The notes under the pieces: generated by a model | What the model was told of the DNA's origin: nothing | The model's input: the letters and a program-made list of their open reading frames with translations, nothing else | Databases searched by the model: none | Made by a program: the position numbers and the translations under genes | Assembly: GCF_002379095.1 (NCBI RefSeq) | Contig: NZ_NBZV01000020.1 | Span: 1 to 64,000 of the forward strand | Source of the DNA: Polaromonas sp. AER18D-145 | GTDB lineage: Bacteria; Pseudomonadota; Gammaproteobacteria; Burkholderiales; Burkholderiaceae_C | Direction: 5' to 3' | Length of the DNA: 64,000 bases | In this document: positions 44,093 to 52,630 of the stretch, piece by piece | Layout: every line of letters begins with the position of its first letter | Numbering within the stretch: the first letter of the stretch is position 1

Positions 44093-45172
44093 ATGTCCAA
44101 GTCAGCTTATTTTTCAAACCAGGCGCTGCCGACTGCCCTGCGCTTGCTGGCTCTGGTCGCGGCCCTGTGTGTGCCGCCCGCACATGCCGACGAGTACACC
44201 GAGGTGAACGCCCTCGTGCGTGCGGGCCAGTTGGGGGAAGCCATGGCCAGGGCCGACAAGTACCTGGCCACCAAGCCGCGCGACCCGCAGATGCGTTTCA
44301 TCAAGGGCGTGATCCAGACCGAAGCCGGCAAACCGGCTGACGCGATCACCACCTTCACCAAGATCACGCAGGACTACCCGGAGCTGCCCGAGCCCTACAA
44401 CAACCTGGCCGTGCTTTACGCCGGCCAGAACCAGTTCGACAAGGCCAGGGCCGCCCTCGAAATGGCCATACGCACCAACCCGAGCTATGCCACCGCGCAT
44501 GAAAACCTGGGCGACGTGTATGCCAAGCTGGCCAGCCAGGCCTACAGCAAGGCGCTGCAGCTCGATGGCGGCAACAGTGCCGTGCCGCCCAAGCTGGCGC
44601 TGATCCGCACCCTGTTCACGCCGGAGGCCAAGGCCCAGAAGCCGGCTGCAGCAACACCTGCCGCGCCCGCCGTGACGGCCCAGACACCTGCCGCGCCGGC
44701 CAAACCTGCGGCAGTAACGCCAGCAGTGCCAGCAGCGCCTGCGCCTGCTGCGCCGGCAACGCCGGCCGCGCCTGCGGCACCCGCCGCACCGGTGTCGTCG
44801 CCCGCACCAGCCGCGGCCACACCGGTCAGCGCCGCCGAAAAGGAAGTTGAAGCCACCGTCAGGGCTTGGGCCAGCGCCTGGTCCGGCAAGGACATGACCG
44901 CCTACCTGGCCGCCTACGCCAAGGACTTTGACACACCGGGCAACCAGTCGCGCAAGGCCTGGGAAGAAGAGCGGCGCAGCCGCATCGTCGGCAAGTCAAA
45001 GATCAGCGTGAAGATCAACAACCTGTCGGTCGACGTCAAGGGCAGCAAGGCCACCGCCAAATTCAGGCAGGATTACAGCGCCGATGCGCTCAACATCTCC
45101 AGCCGCAAGACACTGGACATGGCCAAGGCCGGCGAACGCTGGCTCATCGTCAGGGAATCCACCGGCGGTTGA
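44093..45172 (+). CDS. TPR protein with Pro/Ala linker and NTF2-like C-terminus
   Basis: 359 residues from the ATG at 44093 with GAGGAA 3 nt upstream. Signal peptide MSKSAYFSNQALPTALRLLA...AHA. Periplasmic TPRs at about 32-165 (AGQLGEAMARADKYL, AGKPADAITTFTKI, LPEPYNNLAVLYAGQNQFDKA). A low-complexity Ala/Pro/Thr linker of about 60 residues follows (185-245). The last 110 residues are an NTF2-like (SnoaL/DUF4440) domain, VEATVRAWASAWSGKDMTAYLAAY. A similar domain ends the next gene's product, so the two likely act together in the envelope. Confidence 0.75.
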   Translation: MSKSAYFSNQALPTALRLLALVAALCVPPAHADEYTEVNALVRAGQLGEAMARADKYLATKPRDPQMRFIKGVIQTEAGKPADAITTFTKITQDYPELPEPYNNLAVLYAGQNQFDKARAALEMAIRTNPSYATAHENLGDVYAKLASQAYSKALQLDGGNSAVPPKLALIRTLFTPEAKAQKPAAATPAAPAVTAQTPAAPAKPAAVTPAVPAAPAPAAPATPAAPAAPAAPVSSPAPAAATPVSAAEKEVEATVRAWASAWSGKDMTAYLAAYAKDFDTPGNQSRKAWEEERRSRIVGKSKISVKINNLSVDVKGSKATAKFRQDYSADALNISSRKTLDMAKAGERWLIVRESTGG

Positions 45173-45240
45173 TGGCCGCCCGCTGCGTGCGCACCCCTGG
45201 CACTTGCCTGACCTTTTTCACGGCCCCTGACCCCTCACTC

Positions 45241-46506
45241 ATGCAACGGGTATCCGCCACCCTCCTCGTCACGGCACTGTCGGTGATGTGCGGTCCCGCG
45301 CCGGCCCAGGGCGTGGACAAGAGGAAGCCCCACGCCACCACCGCCTCCCCCAGCAGCGCGGCGCCGTCCCGGGCCGCCGTACGGCCGGCGGTCAAGGACG
45401 GCGAAGCCGAAGCCCGCCTGATCGAAATCTACAAGCTTGCCGGCCAGGCCAGGGGGCGCGAGGCACTGGTCAAGGCCGAGCGCCTGGTGGACGACCATCC
45501 CAATTTCCAGCTGGCCCAACTGGTCTATGGCGACCTGCTGGCCGCCCGCTCCCGCCCGCTGCGCGCGCCGGGCGACGTGTCGGACGGCACGGCCAAAGCC
45601 GGGGCCAGCACGCTGGCCGAGCTGCGCCAGGAATCCCTGATGCGGCTGAAGGCGCTGCGCGAACGGCCGGCGCCGGGCACCATTCCCTCGCAGTTCCTGG
45701 CGCTGTCGCCGCGCAACAAACATGCGATCGCGGTGGACGCCTCGCGGGCCCGGCTCTACCTGTTTGAAAACACCGCCACCGGTCTCAAGCTGGTGAGCGA
45801 CTACTACATCTCGGTGGGGAAATCCGGCATCGAAAAATCCGTCGAGGGTGATTCGCGCACGCCGCTGGGGATTTATTTCGTCACCAGCAACCTGGACCCG
45901 AAGTCGCTGAAAGACTTTTACGGCTCGGGCGCCCTGCCCATCAACTACCCCAATGCGCTGGACCTCAAGCGCGGCAAGACCGGCAGCGGCATCTGGCTGC
46001 ACGGCACGCCACCGGCCCAGTTTTCGCGCGCGCCACAGGCCAGCGACGGCTGCGTCGTGCTGGCCAATCCGGATCTGGAGCGCATCATCCGTACCGTAGA
46101 AGTGCGCACCACGCCGGTGGTGATTGCGCAAAGCCTGCAGTGGGTGGCGCCGCACAGCATCAAGGCCGACAGCAAGTCCTTTGAGGAAGCATTGAACAGC
46201 TGGCACCAGGCCAAGTCGGTGGGCGACCTGGCCACCCTGACCAGCCTGTACAGCAGCGACTTCAGCAGTTACGGCAAGACCCGCGACGACTGGGCGGCCC
46301 AGTTGCGTACCGAGACCAACAAGCGGCGCGGCCGCACGGTGCAGCTCAAGGACGTGTCTTACCTGCGCTGGACAGACAGCACCGACACCATGGTGGTAAC
46401 CTTTGGCGAGGTGCTCAGCGGCTCGCGCACAGGCCCGGTGCGGCGCCAGTACTGGATGCGCCAGGGCAAGCAATGGAAAATATTTTTTGAAGGAGTGGTT
46501 GGATGA
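45241..46506 (+). CDS. L,D-transpeptidase (YkuD) with NTF2-like C-terminus
   Basis: 421 residues from the ATG at 45241, giving a signal peptide MQRVSATLLVTALSVMCGPAPAQ. In-frame TTG/ATG codons at 45169-45172 overlap the previous stop and are an alternative. YkuD domain at about 160-285 with His254 (WLHGTPP) and catalytic Cys271 in ASDGCVVL. C-terminal 110 residues are NTF2-like (EEALNSWHQAKSVGDLATLTSLY ... WKIFFEGVVG). It forms 3-3 peptidoglycan crosslinks or attaches proteins. Confidence 0.85.
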   Translation: MQRVSATLLVTALSVMCGPAPAQGVDKRKPHATTASPSSAAPSRAAVRPAVKDGEAEARLIEIYKLAGQARGREALVKAERLVDDHPNFQLAQLVYGDLLAARSRPLRAPGDVSDGTAKAGASTLAELRQESLMRLKALRERPAPGTIPSQFLALSPRNKHAIAVDASRARLYLFENTATGLKLVSDYYISVGKSGIEKSVEGDSRTPLGIYFVTSNLDPKSLKDFYGSGALPINYPNALDLKRGKTGSGIWLHGTPPAQFSRAPQASDGCVVLANPDLERIIRTVEVRTTPVVIAQSLQWVAPHSIKADSKSFEEALNSWHQAKSVGDLATLTSLYSSDFSSYGKTRDDWAAQLRTETNKRRGRTVQLKDVSYLRWTDSTDTMVVTFGEVLSGSRTGPVRRQYWMRQGKQWKIFFEGVVG

Positions 46507-47111
46507 CTTTCAGCAACAAGGCCATCGGCCGGCGCGCCTGCCTGGCGATCGCAACACTGGCCCTGGTGGCCGGGCAGGCCTGGGCGCAAGGCGCGGCCGG
46601 CGCACCCAAGGTCAGGTTTGCGACCAGCGCCGGCGATTTCGTCGTCGAGGTCTATCCCGACAAGGCACCAAAAACAGTCGCCAATTTTCTTCAGTACGTC
46701 CGGGACAAGCACTACGACGGCACGGTGTTTCACCGCGTGATCGACAACTTCATGGTCCAGGGCGGCGGCTTCGATGCCAGCTATGCGCAAAAATCCACAC
46801 GGCCGCCGGTGGTGCATGAAGGGCGCGAGGCGCTGGCCAAAGGCGGCGACAAAAACGTGGTCGGCACGCTGGCCATGGCGCGCACCAACGACCCGGACTC
46901 GGCCTCGTCGCAATTTTTCATCAATGTCAGAGACAATGACTTCCTGAACCCGAGCGCCCAGTCGCCGGGCTACACGGTGTTCGGCAAGGTGGTCAGCGGC
47001 ATGGACGTGGTCGGCAAGATCAAGGCCACACCCACCGGCCCGGGCGGCCCCTTCCCGAGCGACGTGCCCCGAACACCCATCCTCATCAACTCTGCAACCC
47101 TTGTCAAATAA
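46503..47111 (+). CDS. ppiA: Periplasmic peptidyl-prolyl isomerase (cyclophilin)
   Basis: 202 residues, start overlapping the previous stop by 4 bp. Signal peptide to about residue 29 (IATLALVAGQAWAQG). Cyclophilin core: [17 protein letters not shown] (catalytic Arg), [21 protein letters not shown], and GYTVFGKVVSGMDVV. Bacterial-type short cyclophilin. Envelope folding role is inferred from the leader. Confidence 0.92.
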   Translation: MTFSNKAIGRRACLAIATLALVAGQAWAQGAAGAPKVRFATSAGDFVVEVYPDKAPKTVANFLQYVRDKHYDGTVFHRVIDNFMVQGGGFDASYAQKSTRPPVVHEGREALAKGGDKNVVGTLAMARTNDPDSASSQFFINVRDNDFLNPSAQSPGYTVFGKVVSGMDVVGKIKATPTGPGGPFPSDVPRTPILINSATLVK

Positions 47112-47117
47112 CCCATC

Positions 47118-47627
47118 ATGAGCAATCCCAAAGTCGAACTCCACATAGCCGGCTACGGCCTCATCACCCTTGAACTCGACCAGGACAAGGCACCGAAATC
47201 GGTGGCCAACTTCCTCAGCTACGTCAACAAGGGCCACTACAACAACACGGTGTTCCACCGCGTGATCCCGGGCTTCATGGTCCAGGGCGGCGGTTTTGAA
47301 GTCGGCATGAAACAAAAGCCCACCGACGGCGAGATCGAAAACGAAGCCAGCAACGGCCTGAAAAACGACCACTACACCGTGGCCATGGCGCGCACCAATG
47401 CGCCGCATTCGGCCAGTTCGCAGTTTTTCATCAACGTGTCCGACAACGCCTTTCTGAACCACACCGCGCCCAACGCGTCGGGCTGGGGTTATGCGGTGTT
47501 CGGCAAGGTGGTGGGCGGCACCGATGTGGTCGACAAGATCGCCGCCGTGAAGACCGGCCGCAAGGGCTTTCATGACGACGTGCCGCAAACCGACGTGGTG
47601 ATTGAAAAAGCCGTCGCGCTGGCCTGA
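47118..47627 (+). CDS. ppiB: Cytoplasmic peptidyl-prolyl isomerase (cyclophilin)
   Basis: 169 residues, no leader. [39 protein letters not shown] and [20 protein letters not shown]. Begins 6 bp after the ppiA stop and is plainly its paralogue without a signal peptide, a tandem duplication typical of these genomes. Confidence 0.94.
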   Translation: MSNPKVELHIAGYGLITLELDQDKAPKSVANFLSYVNKGHYNNTVFHRVIPGFMVQGGGFEVGMKQKPTDGEIENEASNGLKNDHYTVAMARTNAPHSASSQFFINVSDNAFLNHTAPNASGWGYAVFGKVVGGTDVVDKIAAVKTGRKGFHDDVPQTDVVIEKAVALA

Positions 47628-47662
47628 TTCCCGTCTGGACTGAGCGCGTTCAAGTTCAGCCC

Positions 47663-48454
47663 GTGAAAATCCCGTCGACCGTTCCCCGGATTGCGGAGCT
47701 CCATGCGCCGCCTTCCTGGGGCACGGTCGATTTCATTTCCGACCTGCATCTGCAGGCGGCCGATGTCGCCACGTTTGCCGCCTGGCGGGACTACATGGAA
47801 AGCACGCCGGCCGACGCGGTGTTCATTCTGGGCGACCTGTTTGAAGTCTGGGTCGGTGACGATGCGGTCGATGTGGCAGCAGGCGCTCAAGACAGTTTCG
47901 AAGACCGCTGCGCCCGCCTGCTGGGCCAGACGGCTGGCCGGCTGGCACTTTTTTTCATGCACGGCAACCGCGACTTCCTGGTCGGCCCGCGCCTCATGGC
48001 GCTGTGCCACACCACCTTGCTGGCCGACCCGACCGTGCTGGCCTTCAACCAACAGCGCTGGCTGCTCTCGCACGGCGACGCCTTGTGCCTGGGCGATGTG
48101 GACTACCTGCAATTTCGCCGCGAGGTGCGCAGCCCCGCCTGGCAACGCAGCTTTCTGGCCAGACCGCTGGCCGAGCGGCAGGCCATCGCACGCGGCCTGC
48201 GCGAACAAAGCGAGGCGCGCAAGCAGTCCGGCGCCCCTTATGCCGACGTGGACGGCAGCGCGGCCCGCGAGCAACTCGAAGCCGCCAACGCCCAGATCCT
48301 GATCCACGGCCACACCCACCGGCCGGCGGTGCACGACCTGGGGCACGGCTACTCACGCGTGGTGCTCAGCGACTGGGACGCCGCCGCCGCCGTGCCACGC
48401 GCGGAAGTGCTGCGCCTGACGGCCGCCGGCCTGCGCCGCATCCCGCTGCTCTAG
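47663..48454 (+). CDS. lpxH: UDP-2,3-diacylglucosamine diphosphatase
   Basis: 263 residues from a GTG at 47663. Calcineurin-like metallophosphoesterase with DLHL, ILGDLFEVWVGDD, MHGNRDFLVG, LLSHGDALCLGDVDYLQFRR and HGHTHRPAVHD, i.e. all metal ligands. Hydrolyses UDP-2,3-diacylglucosamine to lipid X in lipid A synthesis. Its stop codon TAG is made from the TA target and first G of the MITE-like element that follows. Confidence 0.93.
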   Translation: MKIPSTVPRIAELHAPPSWGTVDFISDLHLQAADVATFAAWRDYMESTPADAVFILGDLFEVWVGDDAVDVAAGAQDSFEDRCARLLGQTAGRLALFFMHGNRDFLVGPRLMALCHTTLLADPTVLAFNQQRWLLSHGDALCLGDVDYLQFRREVRSPAWQRSFLARPLAERQAIARGLREQSEARKQSGAPYADVDGSAAREQLEAANAQILIHGHTHRPAVHDLGHGYSRVVLSDWDAAAAVPRAEVLRLTAAGLRRIPLL

Positions 48455-48718
48455 GGCCTGTCCACACTATTTATGCGAGATGCGTTGCGAGTCAAAAAGG
48501 CCATGCGCGAGGCGCAAAATGCAGCCGGGCTGGAGCCCGGCAAGGCTTTGCAACGCTGCGCATGGCCTTTTTGGCCGCAACCCGAAGGGAACGTGGTTAA
48601 AACAGCACCACTCGTCGTTGCACTCCTAGCCCAGCCGCCCAGGCTGAGCGTCGTCGTGCGCCTAGATTGGCGCTGTTTTAACCACGTTCGCACTTGTATA
48701 AATAGTGTGAACAGGCCC
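48454..48718. mobile_element. 265-bp MITE-like element flanked by TA
   Basis: Terminal inverted repeats of 21 bp with one mismatch (GGGCCTGTCCACACTATTTA at the left, matched by 48698-48718), each flanked by TA. Inside are a 16-bp perfect inverted repeat (48493-48508 with 48558-48573), a small GCCGGGC hairpin at 48523-48540, and an 18-bp perfect inverted repeat (48589-48606 with 48672-48689). No transposase. TA duplication suggests mobilisation by an IS630/Tc1-mariner-type transposase in trans. Confidence 0.8.
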
Positions 48719-48729
48719 TAAGCCACCCC

Positions 48730-49512
48730 ATGCTGAACTGGTTGCGCCAGCTGTTCGGACGCACGCCGCGCGCCGACACCATTCCCGACACGCTGTGGCA
48801 GGCCACGCTGGCCGCCTATCCTTTTCTGGCCGAGCGGCCGGTGGCAGAGCGGCTGCAGTTGCGCCGCCTGGTCGGTGAGTTTCTGGCGCACAAGGAATTT
48901 ACCGGTGCGCACGGCCTGGTGGTCACCGACGAGATGGCGGTAGCGATTGCCGCGCAGGCCTGCCTGCCGGTGCTGCACCTGGGACTGGGCTGGTACAGCG
49001 ACTTTGTCGGCATCGTGGTTCACCCCGGGCAGATGATCGCGCGTCGCGAAAGGCAGGACGCCAGCGGCGTCGTGCACCGCTACAGCGAGGTGCTGTCCGG
49101 CGAAGCCATGGAGCGCGGCCCGGTCACGCTGAGCTGGCAGGACGTGGCCTCGGCCGGCGCGCTGGCCGGCCACGGCTACAACGTCGTGATCCACGAGTTC
49201 GTCCACAAGATCGACATGAAGGACGGCACCGCCGATGGCTGCCCGCCCCTGCCCTCGCGGGCCGCGCACAAGGCCTGGCACGAGGTGATGCAGCCGGCTT
49301 ACGACGCTTTTCGCGAACAGGTCACGATGGCCGAACGTTTCGGCGGCGAGCCGCCGTGGCTGGACGCCTATGGCGCCACGGCACCGGCAGAATTTTTTGC
49401 CGTGAGCTGCGAAGCCTACTTCGTGAACCGCGAGCGCTTCACGCAGGACTTTGCGGCACTGACCGCGCTGTTTGACCAGTTTTTCAAGCGCAATCGGCCT
49501 GCAGCCCTTTAA
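48730..49512 (+). CDS. mtfA: Zinc-dependent peptidase MtfA
   Basis: 260 residues. M90 family pattern with NVVIHEFVHKIDMKDG: His155-Glu-x-x-His zinc site, and the downstream acidic FAVSCEAYF segment. In E. coli MtfA cleaves peptides and titrates the Mlc repressor of sugar uptake; Mlc is not seen here. Cytoplasmic, no leader. Starts 11 bp after the MITE-like element. Confidence 0.88.
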   Translation: MLNWLRQLFGRTPRADTIPDTLWQATLAAYPFLAERPVAERLQLRRLVGEFLAHKEFTGAHGLVVTDEMAVAIAAQACLPVLHLGLGWYSDFVGIVVHPGQMIARRERQDASGVVHRYSEVLSGEAMERGPVTLSWQDVASAGALAGHGYNVVIHEFVHKIDMKDGTADGCPPLPSRAAHKAWHEVMQPAYDAFREQVTMAERFGGEPPWLDAYGATAPAEFFAVSCEAYFVNRERFTQDFAALTALFDQFFKRNRPAAL

Positions 49513-49525
49513 ACACGGACGCAGT

Positions 49526-49560
49526 CAGCTATTTAATTGATAGCAAACCGTGGCAATTCC
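49526..49560 (+). repeat. Dispersed GATAGC-type repeat, copy 6 (partial)
   Basis: CAGCTATTTAATTGATAGCA, the palindromic head alone; the GGGCTGG tail block is missing. Between the convergent mtfA and DUF349 genes. Confidence 0.5.
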
Positions 49561-49610
49561 AGGCGCCGCGCCGAGGCAGCTCCAAGCGACACCGCAAGGA
49601 TCCCGCCCTC

Positions 49611-52421
49611 TCAGCGCTTGATCAGCGCCTTCAGCACATTCTGCAGACGCCGCACATGCGCCGCGTCATACGGCGCGGCCAGCACTTTGGCCGCATCGTC
49701 ACCCCAGGTCTGCGCCGGCGCCGGGTCGTTGCGTTTGGTCAGCAGCACCAGCTGCAGCATGCGGCGCGCGCTGATGTGTTCGGCCGGGGTCGGCAGCTCG
49801 GCGGCGATTTCCAGGCGCAGCAGGGTTTCTGCGGCATCACCCTTGGGCGCCGACGACAGTGCCTTCATCCACGCGCTGCGTGTGGCCGGCGTCACCAGCT
49901 TGCCCAAGGCCTGGGCATCAGGCAGCAGCGCGGGGTCGCGTTTTTCCCAAGCCGTCAGCAGGTTGGTCAGCACTTCGCCGTGCGCCTGTTCGGACAACTT
50001 GCGCAAGGCCTGCTGCGCATGCTCAAAAGCTTCGCGCTGCGCGCGGAAGGCTGCGTCGCCCAGCCGCGGGCCACGCTCTTCGTAGGCTGGCCTGTCACCG
50101 AAACGGCTTTCGCGCTCGGGGCGGTAGGGCTCGAACTTGTTGTCGGCCGGCCGGTTACCGCGGCCGTCGGGCTTGCCGCCACCGGGTCGTGCGTCCTTGC
50201 GGTCGCCAAACTTGCCGCCGCGGCCTGCGGGGGCAGCTTCGGCCTTGCGCATGCCGGGGCGGTCATCGCCGCGCATGGCCACCACCGGTTTGGCGGGTTT
50301 GGGCGGCGGCGCGGCCGGTGCTGGCGCAGCTTCTTCTGCTTCCGCAGCGGCTTCGGCGGCAAGCTCGGCAGCGGTTTCAGTCTCGGCCGGGGCCTCCTCT
50401 TTTGCTACTGTTTCAGGAGCAGCTGGCGCAGGTGCATCGGGCGCTGACGCCTGATTGGACTCCGCTTCCTGAGGTGCTTCGGCCGCTGCAGGCGCAGGCG
50501 CTGCCGCGGCAGCCGGTGCCGCCGGCTTGAACTGCCCGCGCAAACCGGCTTCGAGGTCGGCCATCGCGGTGCGAATTTTTTGCACATCGCCGGTGGCGTT
50601 GGCAGCGTCGAGGGCTTTGGACAGCTCGAGCACCAGGCGGTCATGCTCACCCAGGGCCGACGCGGCTTTTTCACGCTCGGCGGTCTTGCGCTGGAAGGCG
50701 TCGTCGATCGGCTTGCGGAAAGCGTCCCAGAGTTTTTGCTCCTGCTTGCGCTCGATCGGCACCGCCTGCGCTTCGTGTTGCCAGCGCTGCTGCAAGGCCT
50801 TGACGGCGTCGATGTGCAGCTGCGGCTCGGCGCCCAGCACCTGCGCTTCCTCGATCATGGCCTTGCGGTGTGCCAGGCTTTCGGCGCGTGCGGCTTTCAG
50901 CGGCGCATCGGCGGCATCCATCGCGGCCTTCCACTGCGGCTGGATCTCGGCAAAGGCTTTTTCACCCAGGTGGCCGGCGGCCGTCCACTTCTCGACAAAA
51001 CCATTGAGGCTGCGGATCTGGTACTTCCAGTCGGTGTTGCCCTTGTTGGCCTCGGCCCAGGCCTGCACCTCGTCGATCAGCGCGCGGCGCTCGGCCTTGA
51101 CGGCTTCGCTTTGTTCCTTGACCTTCTCGAGCCAGACCTCGACCACCTTGTGGGCTTCGTTGCAGGCGTCGTCAAACCGCTTCCAGAGCGCGTGGTTGGG
51201 GATGCCGCCCTGGTCGCTGGTTTTCCAGAGTTCGCGCATGGCGCGCAGCGCCTCCTGCTGCTTGCGCCCGCCCAGGGGCTTGGCGACCAGCGCTTCGGCC
51301 TTGGCCACCAGCTCCTCGCGGATCTGGTCGGCACGCCAGCGCTGCCAGCCTTCGAGTTCGCCGGCCGCCGTCAATGCGGCATGTGCCGCGGCTTCGAGCG
51401 CGCTGTCGATGTTGCGAATGTTTTCCTTCAGCGCCTGGCGCAGCTCGGCCGCGACCTTGGGCGTGGATTTGCCATGGCCTTCGGTGACTTCATGCTCAAG
51501 CTTGGCGAGCGCGGCCTGCACGACGGCCGCTGATTTTTCACGCATGTCCTTGAGCACGGCGGGGTCGATCTTGACCTTGGGCGCACGCGCGGGCTGCTCA
51601 CCGGCAGCGGCGTCGCCGCCACGCGGCGCGCCGCGTACGCTGCGCAGTTCATCGGCCCAGACCGGTACCGCCGGCAGCGGTGCGGCGGCGTCTTCGGCGG
51701 CCGCGACGGCCAGCGACAACGCGCCCTGAAAGGCTTCCCACACCGCCAGCAACTGGCCACGCGAGGCGTCGAGCAGCGGCGGGAACTTGGCGTCCACGCT
51801 GGGCCAGTTGGCGTCCTGCGCGAGTTCGTCGGCCTGGGTCTGCCAGTGCGTCACGTCGGCGCGCAGGGCTTCCCACACGCCTTGTGCGTCGCGCCAGGGT
51901 TTGGTCGACAGCACTTCAATGCGCTGGGCAATCAGCACGGCGGCCTCGCGCTGCACCTGGGTGCGGTGCTGCAGGTCTTCAATCGTCTTGACGCGCTCGG
52001 CCAGCTGGGCTTTCAGCCCGGCCAGCGGCTCGCGCGACAACGGTGCACCGGCCTTGGCGGCATCACGCTGCCAGGCCAGGGCGTCGGCCATGTTGAGCTT
52101 TTTCAGGGCCAGCAGGGCCTGGCCCTTTTCAGCCCACTCGGCCGCCGCGGTCTCCTGGCTTTTCAGGCGCTTGGCTTCGTCAAGCCTTTCCTTGAGCGGC
52201 TTGGCCGCGCCCTTGTCGCGGTTGGCCAGGTCCTTGTAGACCTCGGCCATCTGCTCGGCCGAGGGACCGGTGGCCAGCCACTCGCGAATGCGCGCGGTGC
52301 GTTCGCCCGACGTGGGCGCGGAGAAAGCCCCGCCCGTCAGGCCATCGAGCGGATGGCTATCGGCGCTCTTGGTGGAAGGCGTTTTCACGGCGGGTGTTTC
52401 GGGCTTGGCAGATTTGGACAT
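49611..52421 (-). CDS. DUF349 domain protein, large
   Basis: 936 residues from the ATG at 52421 (the frame is open to 52436). Long alpha-helical protein with several DUF349 units, e.g. AMRELWKTSDQGGIPNHALWKRFDDACNE, LNGFVEKWTAAGHLGEKAFAEIQPQWKAAMDA and LQQRWQHEAQAVPIERKQEQKLWDAFRKPIDDAF, where W..x.....P....LW..F marks each unit. A long Ala/Glu/Pro linker follows (about 655-760), then a basic patch (GRGNRPADNKFEPYRPERESR) and a C-terminal helical domain. Function unknown; ribosome or nucleic-acid association is only a guess from the basic patch. Confidence 0.85.
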   Translation of the reverse strand: MSKSAKPETPAVKTPSTKSADSHPLDGLTGGAFSAPTSGERTARIREWLATGPSAEQMAEVYKDLANRDKGAAKPLKERLDEAKRLKSQETAAAEWAEKGQALLALKKLNMADALAWQRDAAKAGAPLSREPLAGLKAQLAERVKTIEDLQHRTQVQREAAVLIAQRIEVLSTKPWRDAQGVWEALRADVTHWQTQADELAQDANWPSVDAKFPPLLDASRGQLLAVWEAFQGALSLAVAAAEDAAAPLPAVPVWADELRSVRGAPRGGDAAAGEQPARAPKVKIDPAVLKDMREKSAAVVQAALAKLEHEVTEGHGKSTPKVAAELRQALKENIRNIDSALEAAAHAALTAAGELEGWQRWRADQIREELVAKAEALVAKPLGGRKQQEALRAMRELWKTSDQGGIPNHALWKRFDDACNEAHKVVEVWLEKVKEQSEAVKAERRALIDEVQAWAEANKGNTDWKYQIRSLNGFVEKWTAAGHLGEKAFAEIQPQWKAAMDAADAPLKAARAESLAHRKAMIEEAQVLGAEPQLHIDAVKALQQRWQHEAQAVPIERKQEQKLWDAFRKPIDDAFQRKTAEREKAASALGEHDRLVLELSKALDAANATGDVQKIRTAMADLEAGLRGQFKPAAPAAAAAPAPAAAEAPQEAESNQASAPDAPAPAAPETVAKEEAPAETETAAELAAEAAAEAEEAAPAPAAPPPKPAKPVVAMRGDDRPGMRKAEAAPAGRGGKFGDRKDARPGGGKPDGRGNRPADNKFEPYRPERESRFGDRPAYEERGPRLGDAAFRAQREAFEHAQQALRKLSEQAHGEVLTNLLTAWEKRDPALLPDAQALGKLVTPATRSAWMKALSSAPKGDAAETLLRLEIAAELPTPAEHISARRMLQLVLLTKRNDPAPAQTWGDDAAKVLAAPYDAAHVRRLQNVLKALIKR

Positions 52422-52630
52422 GGGGAAACGCAGCATATGGATAAGTAGGACCGGCGAAGCGGGGGATCTTCAGGGATCAGGACATTGCAGGTCTGCCCTT
52501 GGGGCTTTACAGCCTGCCGGCATCAGCAGGCTCAGGGCGGGACCGGCGTAAAAAAGAGGAGCCGCAGGACAGATATCCGCGACCCCGACCCAAGCTTCAG
52601 AAATAAAGCAATGCGGCTATTTTCGCTGTT

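Noticed and set aside
48473..48721. Short open frames between lpxH and mtfA
   Set aside because: They lie wholly inside the inverted-repeat element and encode nothing recognisable.
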